Below, piece by piece: positions 33,911 to 41,020 of a DNA stretch of 64,000 nt (the first letter of the stretch is position 1; each line of letters opens with the position of its first letter). The stretch comes from Bacillus pseudomycoides (GTDB lineage Bacteria > Bacillota > Bacilli > Bacillales > Bacillaceae_G): contig NZ_NUQE01000088.1 in NCBI RefSeq assembly GCF_002582035.1, positions 1 to 64,000 of the forward strand, written 5' to 3'. A program made the position numbers and the translations under genes. Under the pieces are notes generated by a model. It was not told the DNA's origin and did not search any database. It saw only the letters and a list, made by a program, of their open reading frames with translations.

Positions 33911-34015
33911 AAAATAGGCTAGCTTTACTAGCCCGCATTATAAACATATATATTATGGAACCTAATCGCTTTTATGTAAACAAATTTCATTAACATATTT
34001 TCAATTTTAGAATGT

Positions 34016-34393
34016 TCAGGCTCGAATGATTCCATGGCTTGATCCTAACATTACTTCTTTCCCATTTTGATTGCGGTATACTGACTTTATTTCTACCTTT
34101 TTAAAACCTTCCATTTGTTCAACTTTTGTAAGAGTTATTTCGCATGTAATGGTATCTCCAGTAAAAACAGGTCGAATAAATTCAGTTACCATTTCTCTTG
34201 CGATGTAATTTACATCACCACCAATTTTCGTTCCTATACTTGCAGTTAATAAACCTTGCACCATTAAACGACCTTTTTCATCATGTTCAATATGATGCCT
34301 ACCTTGATCGCCTGAAAAACTTCCGAACTGCAAAACATCTTCTTCAGTAAAAGTTCTTTCCCATGTAAAAACGTCACCTGTTTTAATAATCAT
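34016..34393 (-). CDS. MaoC-like hotdog-fold protein
   Basis: 125 residues with a GGGGGAGAAAT site. The single hotdog domain resembles MaoC-like (R)-specific enoyl-CoA hydratases or FapR-type thioesterases (FTEEDVLQFGSFSGDQGRHH near residue 15 gives the catalytic Asp/His-like region; VMVQGLL-type helix). The canonical D-x4-H is present as SGDQGRHHIE, a variant spacing. It could hydrate an enoyl-CoA formed after the ligase step, or cleave a thioester. It is separated from the ligase operon by the Tn3 remnant, so a link to the island is plausible but not proven. Confidence 0.7.
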   Translation of the reverse strand: MIIKTGDVFTWERTFTEEDVLQFGSFSGDQGRHHIEHDEKGRLMVQGLLTASIGTKIGGDVNYIAREMVTEFIRPVFTGDTITCEITLTKVEQMEGFKKVEIKSVYRNQNGKEVMLGSSHGIIRA

Positions 34394-34560
34394 ATTTCTC
34401 CCCCTCTACTTTTGAATATTCTGTATTTTCACTTTATCACAAAAATGAATGAATAACCACTCATTTTTAATAGTTTCACTAAATTACATACATTAATTTA
34501 ATAAGAAAAATCCTGCATTACACAGGATTTTTAATCATTTCTTTTACAAATTATTAAATT

Positions 34561-35391
34561 TTATTCAAAAGCCACAATATTTTCTTCTACTCTATTTAAC
34601 CATTCATTTATTAACGAATGGAATATAACATCCTGTTCAATCTGTAAGTTATGTCCAGCTTTATCTAAAACAGCAAAAGTAGCACGAGGAAATTTATCAA
34701 GAAGCTTCCAAGCATCTTTGTAGCCTGTTACTGAATCCTGTTTACCCAATAAAAAGAGGCTTGGTTTTTCATACAGGTATAGCTGATTATCAACATCAAA
34801 TGAAAAAGCATATTGCTCCTGTATTTTTGTTAAAAACGCCTCATCTGCTATTTTAACTCCTGATATAATCTCTTCAAGATAACGTTGCCAATTTTTTTCG
34901 TTAAGCACTACAAAATTCAAACTGAAATTCTCACGTTCCTCCGTACTTAACTGAGATAAAAACTTTTCATCTCGGTAAATAACGGTATGCGGAGGAAGCT
35001 GTCTCTTGTTTATATCCGGAATAATCATAGGACAAATAAATGCAGCGCCATCTATCTTTTCTTTTCTTTTGGATAAAACTCCTCTAGTTATGTATCCACC
35101 ATAGGATTCGCCTGCAATTAAGAAAGATTCGTCTGGAATAATCGTATCTATGAATTTTAAAACAAGATCTAACATTCCATCTGAGTTTTGAATAGATTCG
35201 TTCCCCTTCGTTTGTCCCATTCCTGGTAAATCAATATAAATTCGTTTCCAACCTTCTCTTTGTACAAAAACAGGTTCCATGCACCCTAACATTAATCTAT
35301 GATCAGGGGAAAAACCATGAAGCATGATAATTGGTTTTCCAGAACCATAAATCTCATAATGAACTTTTACATCCCCTATTAAGCATTCCAT
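34561..35391 (-). CDS. Alpha/beta hydrolase
   Basis: 276 residues. The fold is recognisable from HGFSPDHRLM (oxyanion region), nucleophile elbow AGESYGGYITRG (Ser near residue 95), LLGKQDSVTGYKD (Asp) and DKAGHNLQIEQ (His near 248). It resembles soluble esterases and C-C bond hydrolases such as the MhpC group. A C-C hydrolase would suit a ring- or ketone-cleavage pathway with the DAD-like cupin, but the sequence alone does not decide this. It stands alone on the minus strand. Confidence 0.82.
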   Translation of the reverse strand: MECLIGDVKVHYEIYGSGKPIIMLHGFSPDHRLMLGCMEPVFVQREGWKRIYIDLPGMGQTKGNESIQNSDGMLDLVLKFIDTIIPDESFLIAGESYGGYITRGVLSKRKEKIDGAAFICPMIIPDINKRQLPPHTVIYRDEKFLSQLSTEERENFSLNFVVLNEKNWQRYLEEIISGVKIADEAFLTKIQEQYAFSFDVDNQLYLYEKPSLFLLGKQDSVTGYKDAWKLLDKFPRATFAVLDKAGHNLQIEQDVIFHSLINEWLNRVEENIVAFE

Positions 35392-35708
35392 TATAATCCA
35401 CTCCGAATTTTCAGTGTTTTTAATACTATAATAGAATAAAAGTTCTAACTTTCAAAATATTAAGCTCATACTCCTTATTGTTAGTTAAAGAACATTTTTA
35501 TCTCTTTACACCTTGCATACAGTTTACATAACATAATTATATAATGTATATATTAACTACGTGCTTGCAAAAACGTTTCTAAAAGCTGTTTTATTTCTTT
35601 TGACTAGACACCTCATACATAATACCATTAGCTTTCGCGCGATGTTTGTGATTATAATTTTCAAAGTGCCCATGATAAAGTGAATGAAAATATAGAAACG
35701 AACTATTT
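35392..35708. other. Intergenic stretch, no gene
   Basis: Only a short tail-like frame is visible on the minus strand ending at 35591 (HGHFENYNHKHRAKANGIMY), with no start. It may be the 3' end of a lost gene. Nothing else is seen. Confidence 0.35.
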
Positions 35709-36014
35709 TTATACATCCCAATGTCTATATTCATTTATCTCACTCTTTTTTCTAAATGCATCTTCTAGGTCAATATTGAGTTTGTTAGCAAGATCAAAAA
35801 GATTCCATACCACATCGTATATTTCAAAACCTAACTGTTTCTTTAGTTCATTAATATTATAAGAATCAGGTTTGGAAGAGATTTTTAAGACTTCTTGAGC
35901 GACCTCTCCAATTTCTGTGACCAAAAATAAGGTTCTTTCTTCAATCGTTGAGTTCTCAAAACCTTTATTTTTACTAAACTCTCTAACCTCTCTTTGTAAT
36001 GCAGATATTTTCAC
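35709..36014 (-). CDS. MazG-like nucleotide pyrophosphohydrolase
   Basis: The start is set at GTG 36014, with AGGGAGG nine bases before. A longer frame runs on into the end of the adjacent IS element and is rejected. The 101-residue product has the MazG/dUTPase-like helix pattern: ERTLFLVTEIGEVAQEVLKI provides the ExxE metal site, and LGFEIYDVVWNLFDLANK the second acidic motif (E and D). Such small MazG-like proteins hydrolyse non-canonical nucleoside triphosphates. The IscB element lies immediately upstream and may have displaced its native promoter. Confidence 0.8.
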   Translation of the reverse strand: MKISALQREVREFSKNKGFENSTIEERTLFLVTEIGEVAQEVLKISSKPDSYNINELKKQLGFEIYDVVWNLFDLANKLNIDLEDAFRKKSEINEYRHWDV

Positions 36015-36155
36015 TTTGTCAACCCTCCCTATTTTGAAACTCTCCAAAAATCTGTTTTGGAATTTAGCATATTTCTGAAAGAAGTCCCCATCTTCAAGCG
36101 CGTGACGGGCAAGAGCCCAGCGGTAAAGTGGGGATGAATTTCGGTTAGGCATAGC

Positions 36156-37403
36156 CTAACTCACTTGTAAGAATAACCAATTGTTATTATGGTGTATACG
36201 TTCAATATCTGATATATTTACTTGTTTATAGGATTTAGAAGGATTTTGTATATATTGTCCATGTATATCTTGTACGTACACCATTTTTCCTGTAAATCCT
36301 GTTACAAATCCTACTTTTCCAAATACTTTTACTTTATCTCCTAAATAGATTCCATTTACATGCGGTGTATTTTTATTATTTCGTTTTGCACTGGTATTTT
36401 TTGTTTTTCGTCCTTTTCTTGCAGTTGCTTCATGCAGAGAACGTTTTTTCTTTCTAAATTGCTGGATGCAAAATTCACCACTTTGATGATATTCTTGTAA
36501 CTGTTTCAGGTTTGTAATCGCAGTGGCGTCATTTACATGTGTTTTTGATAAACCTAACTCTTTTCGTTTCGGTGTTGTGTAACTACCATACGTAATTTCA
36601 CAATCTAAACGCTTCAGGATTTGTAAACGCAGTATATTCATAAAGGCTGTTTCTTTATATTGTTTTGGTTTCTTGAAACTGTGTTTGAGTTTCCCTTGGT
36701 GGAACTTTTGATGGCACTCTTCATGCACTGTGACAAGATTATCTGCCATATCTGAACCGCCATTGCAGCGTTCGATAATATGATGCGTATGCAAAATGCC
36801 ACCTTTCTTTTTACAAATTTGACACGTATAATTGTCTCTTGCGAATACATAATATCTCGCATTCCAAAAGCCAAAAGCATCTCCTTGTTGGTATTCTATT
36901 CCTTGTATATCGGGATTTTTTAGCTTTTGTGCATCAAATTTTCCTACTTCGACAATTACTTTTGGTGAAGGTAAAAGTGACTTAAATGTTTCAATCCAAT
37001 GAATTTGGTTATCCACTCTGCTTTGAATCGATGGCGGTAACCATCCTTCTTTCTTTTTCCGATTGAGAAAACGCGCTTTTCGGTAGCGAGTTTTGCGTTG
37101 TCTTCTACCTCTGCGTAATGTAGCTCTTAGTGTAAGATTTTCTTTGACGTCCTGACGTAATTCAATGGTTCCTTTTGCTAGCACTTTGTTTTCAGTGGTA
37201 ATCGCAATGCCGATATACTTTGCTCCGCTGTCAACACCGATTGTGACGGGTTGCATTGTTTCACCTGTGGCATATAGAAGTTGAATGGTAAACGGAGTAT
37301 ATCCAATAATCGTTGCTTTTCCTTGTTTGAGAAGAAGCCGTGCCTTGCGATTGCTGCAAGGCATGAGCGGTTCTCCGCGTAAATTCTTGACAAATACACG
37401 CAT
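36156..37403 (-). CDS. iscB: IscB RNA-guided nuclease
   Basis: 415 residues. All IscB parts are present in order: an N-terminal PLMP domain (GEPLMPCSNRKARLLL, about residues 10-25), RuvC-I (IGVDSGAKYIGIAI, Asp near 58), an arginine-rich bridge helix (LRRGRRQRKTRYRKARF), RuvC-II (VIVEVGKFD), an HNH domain with two zinc knuckles (CQICKKKGGILHTHHI, then H-x3-C in HEECHQ), RuvC-III (KTHVNDATAI) and a C-terminal TAM-interacting-like beta domain (GIYLGDKVKVFGKVGF). IscB proteins are the ancestors of Cas9 and cut DNA guided by an omega-RNA encoded upstream. No catalytic residue appears lost. Confidence 0.95.
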   Translation of the reverse strand: MRVFVKNLRGEPLMPCSNRKARLLLKQGKATIIGYTPFTIQLLYATGETMQPVTIGVDSGAKYIGIAITTENKVLAKGTIELRQDVKENLTLRATLRRGRRQRKTRYRKARFLNRKKKEGWLPPSIQSRVDNQIHWIETFKSLLPSPKVIVEVGKFDAQKLKNPDIQGIEYQQGDAFGFWNARYYVFARDNYTCQICKKKGGILHTHHIIERCNGGSDMADNLVTVHEECHQKFHQGKLKHSFKKPKQYKETAFMNILRLQILKRLDCEITYGSYTTPKRKELGLSKTHVNDATAITNLKQLQEYHQSGEFCIQQFRKKKRSLHEATARKGRKTKNTSAKRNNKNTPHVNGIYLGDKVKVFGKVGFVTGFTGKMVYVQDIHGQYIQNPSKSYKQVNISDIERIHHNNNWLFLQVS

Positions 37404-37665
37404 GTTTTGTCCCTCCTAAGAGTTTGTTTCCCTTCGCCAATGTTTGTAAGTGTTAGCAACTTCTTGTACAAGAAGGCATGTGGTTGACCGTTCCTTCCCA
37501 ATCAGAACTGTTACAGAGCCACCATAGAGCCAAGAACTAGGGAATCATTCTTGTGTATGCAACCTACGAACGGAGTCCACGAAGGACCGAGGCTAGACAA
37601 CTAGGGCTTTTTTCAAGGCCCCCACTTCAAAACGTGTTAGCGTTTAAGTGGTGGGTAGTTGACAC
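37404..37665 (-). ncRNA. Presumptive omega-RNA of IscB
   Basis: About 260 nt without a frame, directly upstream of iscB, where IscB omega-RNAs are encoded. It is rich in hairpins: the left-end stem (37619-37656), CTAG-ACAA-CTAG (37593-37604), GTCC-N5-GGAC (37575-37587) and the perfect palindrome CTTCTTGTACAAGAAG (37460-37475). In known systems the guide of about 16 nt precedes the scaffold and comes from DNA outside the left end, here about 37666-37682 read on the minus strand. The limits are inferred. Confidence 0.7.
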
Positions 37666-37671
37666 ATATAG

Positions 37672-38265
37672 TCACAATAATTTTGAAAACCAACATTTTG
37701 AGCTTTTTGTCGACAATACACTTTCTTGAACAAGAGTCATCGCTTTTTTTCTAACAGTACGCTCAGAATCTTGAAAATACACCTGCATGTCGCTTAACGG
37801 CTTTTCTTCGCCTTCCCACATTATTGTTAAATCCCCTGTAATCTCGAAATACTTTGTTACTAACTCATCTTCTTCAATTTCTAAATCTATATTTTTCTCA
37901 TTGAACAAACTAATCGCATTTTCTACTTTTTTATTAAGTAAACCGAAATATTCAGGATCTAACTGCAAACGAGATGGAGATTCATAGTATTTATTGTCTA
38001 GTAAACTTTTGTAACGTTTCACTAATGGCTGTACATGCTTTTGATCAAAGTCGAAAGCTTCTTTCGTTTGTTGATTATGAGTGTTGCATTGAAATTGAAT
38101 ATAATGTTGTTTAAGCTGTTCATCTATTTCATCTAATAGTCTAGACTGACACTTCAACCAATCTTCAAGTTCCTCACTACTTTGAATCTCTGTTTGTAAT
38201 AGATCTTCAAATTGGGCTTGTAACGCTTCTAAATCACTAACGACGAAATATTCAGTATTATACAT
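37672..38265 (-). pseudogene. Truncated M3-family oligoendopeptidase
   Basis: The frame gives the N-terminal about 185 residues of an M3 oligoendopeptidase F-like protein (YFVVSDLEALQAQFEDLLQT; LLDNKYYESPSRLQLDPEYF; GDLTIMWEGEEKPLSDMQVY; DSERTVRKKAMTLVQES). It then diverges into SKCWFSKLL and stops beside the left end of the IscB element. Intact enzymes are about 560-600 residues with an HExxH motif, absent here. The remaining two thirds do not appear on the other side of the element, so insertion was accompanied or followed by deletion. Confidence 0.82.
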
Positions 38266-38280
38266 TTACAAGACGCCCTT

Positions 38281-38529
38281 TCATACAATATTCTTCGCAA
38301 CAAGTTTCAAATGCTCGGCAGGAATAATTTGTTTCACTGTTTCCTGCAAATCCTCTGCCATCACTTCTTCAATATGTTCTAAGGCTACTTCTAATATACT
38401 GCACTCCATTGTTTCAATATTAAGTAGAGAATAATGATCATTTTTCTTAATCACTAAATATCTATGATTTTCTGTCACTAGCAAAGCACCCAACTGAATT
38501 CCTAATCCTCTGTTATCTTCAAACTTCAT
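38281..38529 (-). CDS. Unrecognised 82-residue protein
   Basis: A small soluble protein (MKFEDNRGLGIQLGALLVTE, YSLLNIETMECSILEVALEH, VKQIIPAEHLKLVAKNIV) with an AAGGGGGAAT site. Mixed strands and helices, no cysteine cluster, no membrane segment and no family recognised. It lies 15 nt upstream of the truncated peptidase gene on the same strand and probably once formed an operon with it. Confidence 0.6.
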   Translation of the reverse strand: MKFEDNRGLGIQLGALLVTENHRYLVIKKNDHYSLLNIETMECSILEVALEHIEEVMAEDLQETVKQIIPAEHLKLVAKNIV

Positions 38530-38830
38530 ACATATTCCCCCTTATCTAAATAGAATTTTACAATAAAAGGATATGAGAAGATACAAAAATATACAGCTCA
38601 CATATTGGGGTTACTCTATAGTCTCTTTAAAACAAATAACTATACATCATTAATTGGCAATGAAAGGGCATTTTCTTATATATAAATGACTAGAAATTTG
38701 CTTAATAAGAAAATTAACAATATCACAGTTATAAATCTTCATACCAGGCATATCTGTTAAACTCTCTTTTATTTTCTAAAAAAAATAACTTGTTAACTTT
38801 TGCTACTGGTCAATTACTCAAAATAAAAAA

Positions 38831-38851
38831 CACCTCTCATTTCGAGAGGTG
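38831..38851 (-). terminator. Terminator after murB
   Basis: On the minus strand CACCTCTC-N5-GAGAGGTG followed by TTTTTT, ten bases beyond the murB stop. Confidence 0.8.
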
Positions 38852-38861
38852 CTGCTTACCA

Positions 38862-39782
38862 TTAAGATACTAAATCTTCTCCAATAATTTTTACTTCTGT
38901 TTCTAATTCTACGTTAAATTTAGATTTTACCGTTTCTTGCACATATCGGATAAGTTTTACATAATCACTCGCTGTACCTTCACCTACATTCACCATAAAT
39001 CCAGCATGCTTAGTAGATACTTGGACATCTCCTATTTGTTTGCCTTGCAACCCGCTATCTTGAATTAACTTACCAGCAAACATACCTGGAGGACGTTTAA
39101 AAACACTGCCACAAGAAGGATATTCTAACGGTTGTTTTGATTCACGCAAAAATGTCAATTCGTCCATTTTTTCTTTGATTTTATTGTAATCACCTTCTTG
39201 TAAAGCAAATGTCGCTTCTAACACAAGGTATCCTTCTCTAGAAATGGAACTGTTTCTGTATTCTAATTCTAAATCATTTTTATTCAAATTAAGAATTTCG
39301 CCATCTCTAGTTAGAACTAACACACTTTCAATAACATGTGATACTTCGCCACCATATGCTCCTGCATTCATGTATACTGCTCCGCCAACTGTTCCTGGAA
39401 TTCCACAAGCAAATTCTAATCCAGTTAGATGATTTTTCAATGCAAATCTAGAAGTATCAATAATAGTTGCTCCGCTTTGAACAATGATCTTATTATCTTT
39501 CAATGAAATATCAGTTAACTTGGTTAAATTCAGAACAATCCCTCTAATACCGCCATCCTTAATAATTAAGTTTGAACCATTACCTAAAATAGTAAAATCA
39601 ATATTATTTTTATTTGCATATTTTATTACGTCTTGTACCTCTTGATACGCAGTAGGTAAAACAAAATAATCCGCATTTCCACCCGTTTTAGTGAAAGTGT
39701 ATTTTTTTAACGGTTCGTCTTTTTTAACTTTAGTATCATCTAATATATTCAATAAATCGTTGTATACTTTATCCATTTCCAT
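38862..39782 (-). CDS. murB: UDP-N-acetylenolpyruvoylglucosamine reductase
   Basis: 306 residues of the FAD-dependent MurB family, which makes UDP-N-acetylmuramate in peptidoglycan synthesis. The FAD-binding domain shows [20 protein letters not shown] and [20 protein letters not shown]; the Arg-Asn pair is in LEYRNSSIS. The C-terminal domain has [12 protein letters not shown] with the proton-donor Ser, and [10 protein letters not shown] contributes a late Glu. The length matches the type IIb MurB of Bacillus. B. cereus group genomes usually carry two murB genes and this may be the second. It has its own promoter region and terminator. Confidence 0.93.
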   Translation of the reverse strand: MEMDKVYNDLLNILDDTKVKKDEPLKKYTFTKTGGNADYFVLPTAYQEVQDVIKYANKNNIDFTILGNGSNLIIKDGGIRGIVLNLTKLTDISLKDNKIIVQSGATIIDTSRFALKNHLTGLEFACGIPGTVGGAVYMNAGAYGGEVSHVIESVLVLTRDGEILNLNKNDLELEYRNSSISREGYLVLEATFALQEGDYNKIKEKMDELTFLRESKQPLEYPSCGSVFKRPPGMFAGKLIQDSGLQGKQIGDVQVSTKHAGFMVNVGEGTASDYVKLIRYVQETVKSKFNVELETEVKIIGEDLVS

Positions 39783-40079
39783 AACCTCTTTACCTAGAAT
39801 CTATCCTATCCATTATAATGCATTTCATTTCAAAAAGACTAATGTATTATTTTTAAAAAGATTCAAACAATAATTTTAACTAGACTCCACCTTTATATAC
39901 CAAAATATGTAAAACATAAAAAACTACAATTCTTCCGTCTTTATCAACTGTAATTGTGTGAGGTTACTCTGCAATAATATTTCACGTCATCTTCTCGCAT
40001 GTTTTTTTATTGTTTGTTTTAATACTTCTATGTCTGTATCTTTCTCTATTCACTATTTTGAATTTACTGCAGGTTTATA
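39783..40079. other. Intergenic, nothing recognised
   Basis: About 300 bp upstream of murB without convincing frames or repeats. It should contain the murB promoter. Confidence 0.3.
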
Positions 40080-40620
40080 GAATAACTACTATTTCTTTAT
40101 CCCTTCAAGTGCTTCTCTCATCATCTCAACTGGTTGCTTCGGTAACTTCAGCCTAATTAGACGATTAAGATATTGATTCATCTCCGCTAAATCTATAAAT
40201 TCCTGCCCTTTTTCTACTAAAACATAATAAGCAGTCACCTTTTATATACCTCGATGACTGCTTGTTACGATTACTTACCAATTCCACACCCAAAGCCTTA
40301 AACACTGCATCCTCAGCACTCTGATAAAACGCGATTTAAGACTTAGCAAACAACTCTGGTGGAACGGTTGGAATGTCAACAGCAGCTGACGCAAGCGAAT
40401 TCATAGCAATATTGCTTATAAAACTCCCCAAACAATAGAAGATCTGGCTAAAAAAGTGGCATAGACTTAACTTTCTTGTGTCCAAAATATTGACTCAAAT
40501 CCAGTTGTTCGAGAAAGCTTTAATTTTCTAGCAAGCTGGCTAATATCAAATCCTTGTTTATAAAGCGTATGTGTTTTCGAGTACACTTCCCATTTAACCA
40601 CCCTTCAATCCCCCATCACA
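40080..40620 (-). pseudogene. Insertion-sequence and gene debris, including an IS21 istA fragment
   Basis: At 40505-40610 the minus strand reads VKWEVYSKTHTLYKQGFDIS then QLARKLKLSRTT, the N-terminal helix-turn-helix of an IS21-type IstA transposase, then breaks off. Two other broken frames follow on the same strand: SLASAAVDIPTVPPELFAKS, and YYVLVEKGQEFIDLAEMNQY with LPKQPVEMMREALEGIKK ending at about 40100. None has an intact start and frame together, apart from a possible GTG start of about 49 codons for the last. Confidence 0.5.
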
Positions 40621-40796
40621 TTTTTGTTGTCTCTATCATATGTGATGGGTCTTTTTTTTTTGAAAAGAAGTGTTCAGTTTTATTTAGCACGAATTGTCTA
40701 CTTTAGTTTAACTGTTATAAAAACCTTCTTAAACATTAAATATCCTCCTCATCTGTTTATTACTTAAGTAATTACACCTACACTCTCTCTGGCCAA

Positions 40797-40871
40797 TAAA
40801 AAAAGCGTTCTCTTAGAACTATGATTAATAAAGAGAAATCTCTTTATTAATCATGGTTCCAAAAGAACGCT
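40797..40871 (-). terminator. Very long hairpin terminator
   Basis: The stem AGCGTTCT ... ATGATTAATAAAGAGA / TCTCTTTATTAATCAT ... AGAACGCT has about 33 pairs with few mismatches and a two-base loop. On the minus strand it ends in AACGCTTTTTTTATT. It lies 150 nt past the C39-like peptidase gene and probably terminates it. The stem length is unusual for a terminator. Confidence 0.65.
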
Positions 40872-41020
40872 GTTATTAACAGTTAATTAACAATAAAATG
40901 AAAGTGTACACACTTATTATAAAACCATACTTTATAGTTAGCAATTTTACTCATTAAAAGAGTTTAAAAACCATATAAATTTACTAGTAGAGTTATTCTT
41001 TACACTCTACATAATACTTT

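Larger units (their letters stand above)
36075..37668 (-). mobile_element. IS-like element encoding IscB (IS200/IS605-related)
   Basis: About 1.6 kb bounded by subterminal hairpins. The left end (37619-37656, minus strand) is CCCACCACTTAAACG and CGTTTTGAAGTGGGGG. The right end (about 36080-36137) is CATCCCCACTT...AAGATGGGGA with an inner GGGC/GCCC stem. A GTTAGGC-ATA-GCCTAAC hairpin overlaps the iscB stop (36144-36160). No tnpA is present, so movement would need help in trans. Exact ends are uncertain because no empty site is available. Confidence 0.75.

Noticed and set aside
36015-36152. N-terminal extension of the MazG-like frame
   Set aside because: The extra 46 residues are encoded by the right-end hairpins of the IscB element, and a GTG with a strong ribosome site lies at 36014.
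36156-37403. TnpB (IS605 OrfB) or group II intron-type HNH protein
   Set aside because: The PLMP start, split RuvC with an inserted HNH domain and the upstream rather than downstream RNA region fit IscB, not TnpB or an intron protein.
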